Shown piece by piece: positions 52,489 to 61,283 of a stretch of DNA of 64,000 bases. The DNA lies in contig NZ_JAESWB010000365.1 in assembly GCF_016765675.1 (NCBI RefSeq), positions 17,879-81,878 on the forward strand. The letters are read 5' to 3'. The notes under the pieces are model-generated. The model did not search any database. It saw only the letters and a program-made list of their open reading frames with translations, and was not told where the DNA came from. A program made the translations under genes and the position numbers. Source of the DNA: Neobacillus paridis (GTDB taxonomy: Bacteria; Bacillota; Bacilli; Bacillales; Cytobacillaceae). Positions within the stretch are counted from its first letter, which is position 1. Every line of letters starts with the position of its first letter.

Positions 52489-53391
52489 TTATATAGCCTC
52501 CTTATTTTCACTGGTTAGCTGGCGAAACGCTTCTTCCAGATTTCCACTTTCAATTTGGATGTCATGAGCCCCAATTTTTTCTTGAAAAAGCAGCTCCAGT
52601 ATTTTGTCTGTATGATCTGAGTAGATGTATACACGATTGTTTTTTCGAAAAATCTGCTCAATCTCAGAATGATGATAAAGAATTTCCAATGATTTTTCAG
52701 GATCCGTTAAAAAGGATACAGCCTTCTTTGAAATTCTCGATTTAATTTGCTGGGGCGTTCCATCGGCAACGATACTGCCATCTTTAAATAGCAGAATTCT
52801 CTGGGCATTATCATCTGCTTCCTGTAAATAGTGAGTGGAAAAAATGATTGTCTTTCCTTGATTTGCAAATGTGTTGATCGTTTGCCAAAACCGCTGTCTG
52901 GAGGTAATATCCATACCAACCGTTGGTTCATCAAAGATCATCAACTCAGGGTTTCCGGCAAGTGCTAAAGCAAAGTTTAAACGGCGTTTCTGCCCGCCGG
53001 ATAATTTTTCTGTCCGGGTTTTTAAATCCTGCTCTGTGAGACCGGTTAAATTGACAAGATCCTTTAATGGCAAAGGCTCAGGATAATAACTCCTAATAAG
53101 CACAAGAATTTCGTTTATCGTCAGCCCTGGCATCACACTGACTTCCTGCAGCATGGTGCCGATCTTCTGGCGGACATGCAGTTCTTGCGATTGGCTGTTG
53201 AATAGTTTAATGTCACCGGTTGTCGGTTTTAGCAGCCCCAAAATCATCGAAATGGTGGTCGTCTTTCCAGCACCATTCGGGCCAAGAATGGCTGTCACCT
53301 CACCTTTCTTCATTGAAAAGCTGATATTATTAACCGCTGTTTTATATTTAAATGATTTTGTTACATTTTCCAAACGTAAAATCTCGTTCAT
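52489..53391 (-). CDS. yvfR: YvfR-like ABC transporter ATPase
   Basis: A 300-residue ATPase. Walker [10 protein letters not shown], signature [15 protein letters not shown], Walker [15 protein letters not shown]-loop [10 protein letters not shown]. The C-terminal 80 residues form an accessory domain. It is the first gene of the ATPase-permease-kinase-regulator operon. The start is preceded by AGGAGGTGTTGGAGG, an unusually rich purine stretch. Confidence 0.85.
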   Translation of the reverse strand: MNEILRLENVTKSFKYKTAVNNISFSMKKGEVTAILGPNGAGKTTTISMILGLLKPTTGDIKLFNSQSQELHVRQKIGTMLQEVSVMPGLTINEILVLIRSYYPEPLPLKDLVNLTGLTEQDLKTRTEKLSGGQKRRLNFALALAGNPELMIFDEPTVGMDITSRQRFWQTINTFANQGKTIIFSTHYLQEADDNAQRILLFKDGSIVADGTPQQIKSRISKKAVSFLTDPEKSLEILYHHSEIEQIFRKNNRVYIYSDHTDKILELLFQEKIGAHDIQIESGNLEEAFRQLTSENKEAI

Positions 53392-53473
53392 CCTCCAACA
53401 CCTCCTGGTTTGTTCATCTTATTGTATGTGTACGGAGAAGGTTTTCTTAGTAAGAAATGTCAGCATTATTGGG

Positions 53474-53485
53474 TGACAATTGTCA
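53474..53485. promoter_or_regulatory. Palindrome upstream of yvfR-like operon
   Basis: TGACAATTGTCA, perfect, 83 bases before the ATPase start; a further GTCA half-site lies at 53459-53462. A candidate site for the regulator. Confidence 0.4.
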
Positions 53486-53513
53486 TTTTGTTGATTCAGT
53501 GCTTAATCCATCT

Positions 53514-53543
53514 GAACCTCTCATGACTAAAGTCACGAGGTTC
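53514..53543. repeat. IS200/IS605-like terminal hairpin
   Basis: GAACCTC, TCAT, GACT, AA, AGTC, AC, GAGGTTC. The same layout is found at ends of IS200/IS605 elements; no tnpA or tnpB is nearby. The rest of 53392-53727 shows no gene. Confidence 0.4.
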
Positions 53544-53727
53544 TAAGGTACCTTTATTTAGCCTTCGGATAAAATTAAAATTTTAACATACTCAAAAACT
53601 GACAATGTTTGAATATGACATCTTGTAAAATAGTGGTATAAATTACCTGACTTTTTAAAAATGTGGTAACCAATAATGCAATATCCATTGTTCATGGCCA
53701 TAAGATGTTAACAGCGGAAGGTCAGTT

Positions 53728-55185
53728 ATGGGGGGATACTTTATGGAAAGCACGGTAAATAATCAAGAAATGGAGAAACAACGGGTAAATTCAACTAAGT
53801 GGTATGCAAACTGGAAGTTTATCACAGCCAGTATTATCTTTATTATCGCGCTTTTCATTACAGCAGGCAGCTACTATCAGATAACCCATTTTAATTCACA
53901 AATCAAGATTAATGGCATCAAAGTCGGTGGAATGACCGCTGATCAGGCACTAAAAAAATTAAAAACAACCGTATTAAAAAATGTAATCTATGTTGGAGAT
54001 CAACCAATTTTCGACGGAAAAGATACAAAGATGGTCTTTTCGGATAAGGATCTGCCTGACCTTAAAAAATTATTAAAGAGCCAGTGGACTTTTTTTCCTT
54101 CCTCAAAAGCGAAAGATTATTCATTAATGCCCAATAACCAGGATCAGTATCGAAATCAGACGTTAAAAAAACAAGTGGAAGAAAAGCTACTAGCGATGAA
54201 TAAGCGCTTAAAAGCACCACAAGATGCCATGGTTCATTTGAAACAAGGCAAAATTATTGTTACAAACAGTATTCCTGGAGAACAGTTTGATGTCACCAGT
54301 CTTTTGAAGGACTACGAAAAGCACAAGTACATTAGTGAAATTCGGCTCAATCCCGTATACAAACAGCCAATTAAAGAAGACAGCGAGTATGTAAAAAATC
54401 AACAGAAACAGTTTGAAGAATTCCTTGCCGAGGCCATTAATTACAAGGTGCAGGATAAAGTTCATACGTTAAAAGCGAGCGAATTAATTAAAAATGCCTC
54501 TATTTCAAAGGATTTACAGATTAAGATTGAGGACGCGGGTGATATAGAGAAAAGAATAACCAAAATTAACAATGCCCAATCCACTTTAAATAAGGATTTT
54601 AAATTCAAGACCCATTCGGGCTCAGTGATATCGGTTAAAGGCAGAGGCTATGGCTGGGCCATCAATGTTAACAAAGAAATACCCCGTATTATCAAAGCTT
54701 TTGAAAATAGGAAAAAATCCATTTCCGCCTCTAATATTTACGGATATGGCTGGAATGGTGAAGGCTATGGATATGGCACAACCGCCAATAACGGTATTGG
54801 CCATACCTATGCTGAAGTCTCCCTTGCCCAGCAGCGAATATGGATATACAAAAACGGGAAATTAGTTGTCACAACGAATGTCGTCACCGGTAACAACAGC
54901 ACCGGTCATAATACCTCACCTGGCGTGTGGTATATCCTCTACAAGCAATCTCCTTCTGTTCTAACCGGTAGAGAGAACGGAAAAATCACGTATCAGGTTC
55001 CTGTTAACTATTGGGCTCCTTTTACAAATGACGGACAGGGATTCCACGATGCCAGCTGGCGAGGCAATTGGGGAAGCAACGCCTATCTTACAAACGGGTC
55101 GCATGGCTGTGTCAACACACCGCCAAGCATTATGAGATCTGTGTATGATAATCTCAGCCCCTATGATCCGGTTGTTGTTTATTGA
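53728..55185 (+). CDS. L,D-transpeptidase with PG_binding_4-type domain
   Basis: A 485-residue membrane-anchored wall enzyme. A single N-terminal helix (FITASIIFIIALFITAGSYY) is followed by the VanW-associated/PG_binding_4 region (INGIKVGGMTADQALKKLKT) and a C-terminal YkuD catalytic domain. The YkuD domain shows AEVSLAQQRIWIYKNGKLVV, GFHDASWRGNWG and the active-site SHGCVNTPPSIM. It would form 3-3 crosslinks or attach proteins to peptidoglycan outside the cell. Two starts are possible: ATG 53728 after GGAAGG and ATG 53743 after GGGGGG. It is monocistronic and closed by a terminator. Confidence 0.9.
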   Translation: MGGYFMESTVNNQEMEKQRVNSTKWYANWKFITASIIFIIALFITAGSYYQITHFNSQIKINGIKVGGMTADQALKKLKTTVLKNVIYVGDQPIFDGKDTKMVFSDKDLPDLKKLLKSQWTFFPSSKAKDYSLMPNNQDQYRNQTLKKQVEEKLLAMNKRLKAPQDAMVHLKQGKIIVTNSIPGEQFDVTSLLKDYEKHKYISEIRLNPVYKQPIKEDSEYVKNQQKQFEEFLAEAINYKVQDKVHTLKASELIKNASISKDLQIKIEDAGDIEKRITKINNAQSTLNKDFKFKTHSGSVISVKGRGYGWAINVNKEIPRIIKAFENRKKSISASNIYGYGWNGEGYGYGTTANNGIGHTYAEVSLAQQRIWIYKNGKLVVTTNVVTGNNSTGHNTSPGVWYILYKQSPSVLTGRENGKITYQVPVNYWAPFTNDGQGFHDASWRGNWGSNAYLTNGSHGCVNTPPSIMRSVYDNLSPYDPVVVY

Positions 55186-55201
55186 GTATTGAGGTATGGA
55201 A

Positions 55202-55236
55202 GGTTGTTCCAAAAGTATAACTTTTTTGGAACAGCC
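55202..55236 (+). terminator. Terminator after L,D-transpeptidase gene
   Basis: GGTTGTTCCAAAAG, five bases, CTTTTTTGGAACAGCC, then TTCTCTTTCTTTT. Confidence 0.8.
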
Positions 55237-55310
55237 TTCTCTTTCTTTTCAAAGAGTGGTTGTAATGAACAAAGCAAAAAACAGAGCAATCAATTAACCC
55301 AATTGAAACA

Positions 55311-55489
55311 AAAGTGGATTTAGATGATAAAGAAAAAATTAAATATCTTTGGAATAGTCAATTGAAAAAGTCGGTATCAAATTAATAGTCAAAACAACTG
55401 ACGAAACTGAGCACACCTTTGGTTCGTTTGGAATAGATTTAGATGAACAAGCAGGTACTATGAGGCATCTTTGTGGTCTCCCTTATTAA
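55311..55489 (+). pseudogene. Frameshifted unknown gene remnant
   Basis: The plus strand reads KVDLDDKEKIKYLWNSQLKK, then after a one-base shift VGIKLIVKTTDETEHTFGSF and GIDLDEQAGTMRHLCGLPY to TAA 55489. Coding-like but broken and startless; family unknown. Nothing is recognised in 55490-55698. Confidence 0.4.
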
Positions 55490-55698
55490 GGTTTACTTGT
55501 CGAAAGCATAGAAATTTTGCCTATATTTATTGATAATCACAATGGTAAGTTTTTGTTTTGGTATATGAAAAATAGCTCATGCTAACAGGTGAACAAATGT
55601 CTAAATTGGTCCATCTCAGTGTGCTATTTGAAACTTGTATCTAATAAACATATATAAAGATGCAGTTTTGGAGTAAACTGCATCTTTTAAATTATAAT

Positions 55699-56268
55699 CT
55701 ACATTCTTGAAGAAACGGTTACTTTGTTATCGGTTAATTTTGCTTTTAAATATACATTGGAACCACCCAATCCACCTACCCAAGAAACATTTGCATCATA
55801 TGAAGCTGCCTTATTGGTATAAGTCAAGGAATGATCATACAAATATCCCCCAATGACCCAATGATCTTTACCATAGGCATTGGTAAATTTAGACCCTGAT
55901 GTATCTTTTGGAATATATACATCTACATAATAACTCATTCCCAAATAAGGAGTGTTTCCCGAAATCTTAAATCCTTTTGTCGTGCCATAAGGGAATAGGT
56001 GAGAATGCCCGGGAGTCAAACTCGCAATAGATAAAGCATTATCTCCACTAATTTCATAAAGAGGCTCTATGGTGATCGTTACTTCTTCTCCTTCTTTATC
56101 AGTAAAATTTACTTCCTTCATTTCATTTGAAGCCACATCGAATGTTATGACATTTTCTTTTTCACATTCTTTACTTGGCAATTCGGCTGCACTAGCATTC
56201 AAATACCCGCCAAAAATAAAAAGACCTAAAATAACCACAAAAGCCCCCAACCATTTCCAATTCTTCAT
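55699..56268 (-). CDS. Secreted beta-rich protein of unknown function
   Basis: A 189-residue exported protein. Signal peptide WKWLGAFVVILGLFIFGGYL with cleavage near ASA; the mature part (ITFDVASNEMKEVNFTD, GEEVTITIEPLYEIS, YVDVYIPKDTSGSKFTNAYG) looks like a beta-sandwich and recalls DUF5626-type proteins, though I am not sure. The ribosome site lies in the AGGATTAATAG stretch before the ATG at 56268, which is only moderately good. It is a single gene. Function unknown. Confidence 0.75.
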   Translation of the reverse strand: MKNWKWLGAFVVILGLFIFGGYLNASAAELPSKECEKENVITFDVASNEMKEVNFTDKEGEEVTITIEPLYEISGDNALSIASLTPGHSHLFPYGTTKGFKISGNTPYLGMSYYVDVYIPKDTSGSKFTNAYGKDHWVIGGYLYDHSLTYTNKAASYDANVSWVGGLGGSNVYLKAKLTDNKVTVSSRM

Positions 56269-56440
56269 TTCTATTAATCCTACCTTTTAAAATATATAAT
56301 ATTTGGTAAACACTTGATAGTTTACCATTATAATACCAATTTTTAAATAAAATCTACTAAAATGTCACAAATTATACAAATTTGTCCATATTATCAAGTG
56401 ATATAATAAAAATCAATTATAAAAAAGGAGGGGATAGGTG

Positions 56441-56578
56441 ATGGGTTTTGGGGCGATTCCATTATTTCTTTTTATGATCATACCTGCAGCGTATATCGTA
56501 TGGGCTTCCACAACAATGATAAAATTACAAAGAGAGAAAATAGAGCTATTAAAATCAATTGATAGCAAAATGAATTAA
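56441..56578 (+). CDS. 45-residue small membrane protein
   Basis: ATG at 56441 follows AAAGGAGGGGA, a strong ribosome site. The peptide starts MGFGAIPLFLFMIIPAAYIV, one membrane helix, then a polar helical tail KLQREKIELLKSIDSKMN. No family is known to me. It lies directly upstream of the transposase remnant. Confidence 0.65.
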   Translation: MGFGAIPLFLFMIIPAAYIVWASTTMIKLQREKIELLKSIDSKMN

Positions 56579-56588
56579 TTTCATAATT

Positions 56589-57572
56589 ATGAGCCCTACG
56601 GGCTCAAGGCTTTTAAACACTGAAACTGTGGCTATAGATGCCACACACTTTGAAGCCAAGGATCAAGCACCTCCAAAGGGAGAAAAATCAAAAACCGAAC
56701 CCAAGAAACGTGGGCGAAAATCAAAAGAAGAAAGAGAACAATGGTTAATTGAAAAAGCTGAACGCGAAGCCAACCTACCTATTTTTGAAAAGAAGATAGA
56801 AAACCAATTAGACGTTCCGTTAGATCAACTTCGTGCTGAAATTCCTCAAAATCCGGAGTGGGGTGTGAAGAAAAACAGCGAAGGAAAGAATGTTTTTTGG
56901 TATGGCTATAAGGCGCATTTAGCGGTGGGAACAAAAAGCCAATATATTCTTCAATCTCTCTTTTCTTCCGGAAATTTGAATGACGGAAAGGCAGCGATCC
57001 CTTTGTTAAAAGGAATCCATGAGCGTGTTCAACTTTCAACTTTACGTTATCAAACGATGGATGCTGGTTATGACTACGAACCGATTTATGAACAGATACA
57101 CAAAATGGGTCAACAATCGGTTATTGCCTATAATAAGCGTAATGAACCTGAACCCGAAGGGTTTGATAAACATTTCGCTCCGACTTGTTTTCGTGAACAC
57201 TCCTACCGATATGATAGTTTTGATCAAAAATACGAAACGCTTAAATATACACGCCCAAAGGAATGTAAAGAATGTCCGTTGGCAAATGAAGGTATTTGCC
57301 AAAAGATCTATAAAGTGAAAATCACGACAGATCTTCGGAAATATACCGCACCAGCCCGAGGCTCTAAAGCTTGGAAAACCATCTTTAAACGCCGTACCGC
57401 AGTGGAACGGGTGAATGCTTATCTCAAGTTATACTTTCAATTAGACAATGTCCGTTATCGTACCGGAAAACGTGCCAAAGTTCATTTTGACCTCGTAACC
57501 TTAGTTTATAATGCTTCAAAATTAGCTGTGGATCGTATTAATGCATCGTTAAATCAACAACAAGTTGCTTAA
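56589..57572 (+). pseudogene. IS1182-like transposase, 5' truncated
   Basis: An open frame of 327 codons that begins inside a DDE transposase: TVAIDATHFEAKDQAP contains the first catalytic Asp. Later come GYDYEPIY (second Asp region), the cysteine cluster CKECPLANEGIC and the C-terminal WKTIFKRRTAVERVNAYLK with the catalytic Glu. Full-length relatives have about 100-150 more N-terminal residues. The open frame starts in a hairpin (AGCCC, TAC, GGGCT) with no ribosome site. No inverted repeats are clear. Confidence 0.8.
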
Positions 57573-57614
57573 AATACAGACCGTATAGAATAGTTGTTTT
57601 CATTTCCAAACCTG

Positions 57615-57800
57615 TTGATTGGAGTGGAAGGCGGCGACTCCTCGAAAATGCTAAGGCATTTCCTTCGTGCGTGGGCTGTTCAAGAAGTAATTCAGTGTCC
57701 TGCGGGAAAAGCGTGGCTAGGTGAGACCCCGCAGGAGCGAAGTGACGAGGAGGCTCACGGACCGCCCGCGGAAAGCGTCCGCCTGGAACGGAAATCAACA
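57615..57800. repeat. GC-rich Bacillus-type intergenic repeat with internal insertion
   Basis: The element has GGAGTGGAAGGCGGCGACTC, AAAGCGTGGCTAGGTGAGAC, CCGCAGGAGCGAAGTGACGA and GGAGGCTCACGGACCGCCCG, and ends in GGAACGGAAATCAACA. I recall very similar copies in many Bacillus genomes. Here about 58 bases (57643-57700) interrupt it between two CCT triplets. An ORF read through it is not a gene. The flanking 57801-58002 shows nothing. Confidence 0.6.
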
Positions 57801-58002
57801 CAATGTTTAAGAGATAAAAACTTAAAAAATTTTTACATCAAATTTTCTGTTAGTCTGTGTTTATTTAAAAAAGCGATTTATGAAATTGATTCAAATAAAT
57901 AAAAATTAAAAAATATCTGACAGGGGATTTTTTTATCGCTCTTTATTTAAAGTAACAAGAGTTTACATATTTTTCATTAAATTTCGGGAAAAAGGTATTA
58001 TT

Positions 58003-58440
58003 AAGCACCTCCTTAAGTTGATAGGTTTATTATACAAGGAGGTGCTGCGCTATGAGTTGATTGAATACAGGCTTATATTTGCTCTTTGAAAAAAGCCAGG
58101 CAAACGTATTCAATACATTAAGTGGATTAAGTGGAATATAATACCACCTGCAAACAACCCAAGAATCATAACGATTCGAGAAACTATCTTCTTAAGCAAT
58201 CACATGCAAAGAATCGTTAACACCAATCCAGCTAAACCAGGAATTAAGCTATCCAAGCTGGCTTATAAAGTAGTAACTTTAACAGGTTCTAATGAAAGAC
58301 TGGCAGCTTGCAACGCCTCTTTTAATCCCTTGTACTCCGGAAGGTAAATGATTCCAGTCAATATAAGCACCTTTGGAAAGTTAAACTTGGAATACAACAG
58401 GCATGAATTTTTCAGATACCCAACGGTTAACTAAAGAACC
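58003..58440 (-). pseudogene. Degenerate duplicate of the manZ 3' end and terminator
   Basis: This stretch repeats 59401-59845 in the same orientation, including the AGCACCTCCTT/AAGGAGGTGCT terminator (58004-58046) and then the 3' third of manZ, with many substitutions, small deletions and frameshifts. It carries no usable reading frame. Confidence 0.85.
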
Positions 58441-58500
58441 ATTGGCAGTCCATCTTGCTTAGTGAAATATAAAAAAACGACTCAGTTCCCCTGGTCGTTC

Positions 58501-58818
58501 CTATAAATTCAGATAGCGTTTTAATTCCTCATAAAAATTCTCCCTCGGCCCCATCATCAAAACAAGAATAAGTTGGCCGTTTGCATCTTCTTCCAGAGTA
58601 TAACAAAGCTCGTAATTGGTTCTTAAATGACTAATATCAACACAGCTGAAACCTTTTAAATCACCTTTTTTAGGCTCATCAATAGTCGGATCTATCCGAA
58701 TAGCTGTAATGGCATCATTGACTTTATTGAACAATGCTCGGTCTGTTTTCCTAATTTTTTTTAGCTGCTTTGCTGCACGATCACTTAGCTTAAAGGGGAA
58801 TAATCCACTACTACTCAT
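58501..58818 (-). CDS. RelE/ParE-type toxin
   Basis: A 105-residue type II toxin of the RelE superfamily: FKLSDRAAKQLKKIRKTDRA, NDAITAIRIDPTIDEPKKGD and a C-terminal NYELCYTLEEDANGQLILVL. Members cleave ribosome-bound mRNA or inhibit gyrase. It overlaps the antitoxin gene by 8 bases, antitoxin first, the usual order. It sits between two copies of the manZ end. Activity is not proven. Confidence 0.8.
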   Translation of the reverse strand: MSSSGLFPFKLSDRAAKQLKKIRKTDRALFNKVNDAITAIRIDPTIDEPKKGDLKGFSCVDISHLRTNYELCYTLEEDANGQLILVLMMGPRENFYEELKRYLNL

Positions 58819-59212
58819 CCTCTTCGTCGTCCCCCACTAAATCTAAGTAATCATCTAAACTTCCTGTAATCACTGGATTTTCCATTGCTTCTTTTTTCAT
58901 TCGGTCAAGAGCTTTCGGAATTTCAGATTTAATTCGGCTGAAACGTTGAATCAATTCCTCACCGCTGTACCCTTGATGAACAAGATCTTTTAAAATATCC
59001 TCTGAAAAATCCACAACTTCGTATTCAGCCGGACGAATAACAATTTCCTTTCCAGTAAATTCAACAAGAGCTTCATCTGATAAGTTCAAAGCGTCATAAA
59101 AGTCTTTTGGAATATTAATTTGTCGCTGCTTGGAAACTTTAACACGGCGAACCGGTTTCCTATTCAATTCACCCATGGCTTTACTTCCTTTCGGTAAAAT
59201 AGCTGTTTCCAT
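58811..59212 (-). CDS. AbrB/MazE-type antitoxin
   Basis: A 133-residue protein. Its N-terminal SpoVT-AbrB-like domain (VRRVKVSKQRQINIPKDFYD, GKEIVIRPAEYE) is followed by a long acidic helical tail that should bind the toxin. GGGGG at 8 bases precedes the ATG. It is the first gene of the toxin-antitoxin pair. It probably autorepresses the operon. Confidence 0.8.
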   Translation of the reverse strand: METAILPKGSKAMGELNRKPVRRVKVSKQRQINIPKDFYDALNLSDEALVEFTGKEIVIRPAEYEVVDFSEDILKDLVHQGYSGEELIQRFSRIKSEIPKALDRMKKEAMENPVITGSLDDYLDLVGDDEEDE

Positions 59213-59401
59213 AAGTTATGCCCCCTTTTCGAGAAAAAACACAGTTTCTTTAAAATTTTATTCCTTTATTTCTTAATTTTAAAGTTATTCTTCCACTTTT
59301 ACAATCAAAAAGACCAGACTGAACAAAAATGAATGACTAAACATAGCATATGGTTTTTTCTACATGATAGAGGAATAAGGTTTTTGTTTTGGCATATAAA
59401 A

Positions 59402-59444
59402 AGCACCTCCTTAAGTTGATAGGTTTATCATACAAGGAGGTGCT
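59402..59444 (-). terminator. Terminator of the mannose-type PTS operon
   Basis: Minus strand AGCACCTCCTT, a 21-base loop, AAGGAGGTGCT, then TTTTTATA. Confidence 0.8.
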
Positions 59445-59510
59445 GCTCTATGCGTTAATGGAATACAGGCTTATATTTGCTCTTTGAAAAAAGCTAGGCA
59501 AACGTATTTA

Positions 59511-60422
59511 CTACATTAAGTGAATTAAATGGAAGACGATACCAACCACGAACAATCCAAGAATCATAACGATTGGAGAAACTTTCTTCTTAAGCAACCA
59601 CATGCAAAGAAGCGTTAACAACAATCCAGCTAGACCAGGAATTAAGCTATCCAAGTTGGCTTGTAAAGTAGTTACTTTAACAGGTTCTAATGAAAGACCG
59701 GCAGCTTGCTGTTGCAACGCCTCTTTAATCCCTTGCGCTCCGGCAGGCAGTTTATCCCAGTCAATATAAGCACCTTTGGAAAGTTTAACTTCGGATACAA
59801 CAGGCGTGAATTTTACAGATACCCAACGGTTAACCAATGAACCCAGGATGAACATCCCCAGAATGGATGCACCTTTCGTGATATCTTGAAGTAATCCGCC
59901 AGATAAGTCGTCCGTAATTTTAGAACCAGCTTTGTAACCAAATTCTTGTGTATACCACATGAATCCCATCCGGATGAGATTCCATAAAACGAAGAAAATA
60001 ATTGGTCCAAGGATGTTACCGGTCAAAGCAAGGGAAGCTCCTAATGCACCAAGGATTGGTCTAACCGTAAACCAGAAAACTGGATCCCCAACCCCTGCTA
60101 AAGGCCCCATCATACCGACTTTAACCCCTTGAATTGCTGTGTCGTCAACCGGAGCGCCATTTGCACGTTCTTCTTCAAGGGCTAACGTTACACCAATAAC
60201 AGGTGAAGCAACATATGGGTGAGTATTAAAGAACTCTAAGTGACGTTTTAGTGCAGCAGAACGATCCTCTTTCGTTTTATATAATCTTTTGATGGCGGGA
60301 ATCATCGTATATGCCCAACCGCCGTTTTGCATACGTTCATAGTTCCAAGAACCTTGAAGGAAAGTGGAACGCCACCAAACAGAAATACGATCTTTTTTTG
60401 ATAATCTTAATTCATTTGCCAT
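59511..60422 (-). CDS. manZ: PTS mannose-family EIID
   Basis: A 303-residue EIID protein: ISVWWRSTFLQGSWNYERMQ at the start, HLEFFNTHPYVASPVIGVTL, GVKVGMMGPLAGVGDPVFWF and a C-terminal membrane helix LLLTLLCMWLLKKKVSPIVM. With EIIC it forms the sugar channel of a mannose/fructose/sorbose-type PTS. It is 18 bases after manY. Its 3' third is duplicated at 58003. Confidence 0.9.
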   Translation of the reverse strand: MANELRLSKKDRISVWWRSTFLQGSWNYERMQNGGWAYTMIPAIKRLYKTKEDRSAALKRHLEFFNTHPYVASPVIGVTLALEEERANGAPVDDTAIQGVKVGMMGPLAGVGDPVFWFTVRPILGALGASLALTGNILGPIIFFVLWNLIRMGFMWYTQEFGYKAGSKITDDLSGGLLQDITKGASILGMFILGSLVNRWVSVKFTPVVSEVKLSKGAYIDWDKLPAGAQGIKEALQQQAAGLSLEPVKVTTLQANLDSLIPGLAGLLLTLLCMWLLKKKVSPIVMILGLFVVGIVFHLIHLM

Positions 60423-60440
60423 TTTTATGCGCCCTCCTTC

Positions 60441-61247
60441 TTAGTAACTATCAATAATATCGCCTAGTGGATCACCAGTGTTAGAATTTCCGCCATTACC
60501 TGAACCGCCTTGTTTAGAAAGCGCTAAATAGATAAGGGCAAGAGCTATACCAATAGCACCTAGGCCGATAAGTGTAATTTGTGAAATACATGCTAATACA
60601 AAACCAATCACGAAGAATGGCCATACTTCTCTTGTAGCCATCATGTTAATAACCATTGCATAACCAACGGCTACGACCATTCCCCCGCCGATGGCTAAAC
60701 CGTCTGTTAGCCACAATGGCATAGAGGAAAGTAAGTCTCTAACCGGACCTGCACCAATAGCTAAAATTAATGCAGCTGGGATGGCAATACGTAACCCTTG
60801 CATACAGATCGCAGTGATTTGCCAGAATTCAACTTTTCTGATGTTGCCTTCTTGAGCAGCAGCATCCATAAAATGTACGATTGCTGTTGCAAGTGTACGA
60901 ACGATGATTGTTAATAAAAGACCAGCAACTGCAAGCGGAACAGCAATCGCAATCGCAGAAGCCACACCAGCTTTACCTTGGCCACTTAAAACTAAAATAA
61001 TAGCAGAGGCAACTGAGGCTAACGCAGCATCCGGCGCTACGGCAGCTCCGATGTTTGCCCAACCTAATGCGATCAATTGAAGCGTACCACCTAGGATAAG
61101 ACATGGTACTAAGTTTCCTGTAACTAAGCCAATCAACGTACAAGCAACGAGTGGTTGGTGGAATTGGAATTCATCCAAAATTCCTTCCATACCAGCTAAA
61201 AACGCTACGATAAAGACTAATATTATTTGAATAATATTTAAATCCAT
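60441..61247 (-). CDS. manY: PTS mannose-family EIIC
   Basis: A 268-residue membrane protein with about eight hydrophobic segments: LVFIVAFLAGMEGILDEFQF, VACTLIGLVTGNLVPCLILG and GGTLQLIALGWANIGAAVAP, which are conserved in mannose-family EIIC. The C-terminal linker is Gly/Asn-rich (GGSGNGGNSNTGDP). 36 bases after manX. It translocates the sugar together with EIID. Confidence 0.9.
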   Translation of the reverse strand: MDLNIIQIILVFIVAFLAGMEGILDEFQFHQPLVACTLIGLVTGNLVPCLILGGTLQLIALGWANIGAAVAPDAALASVASAIILVLSGQGKAGVASAIAIAVPLAVAGLLLTIIVRTLATAIVHFMDAAAQEGNIRKVEFWQITAICMQGLRIAIPAALILAIGAGPVRDLLSSMPLWLTDGLAIGGGMVVAVGYAMVINMMATREVWPFFVIGFVLACISQITLIGLGAIGIALALIYLALSKQGGSGNGGNSNTGDPLGDIIDSY

Positions 61248-61283
61248 GATTACTAATCCTCCCTTTACTCCTGATCATCAGGA

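Noticed and set aside
57594..57902. A 102-codon plus-strand frame
   Set aside because: It reads through the GC-rich intergenic repeat; no start context and no family.
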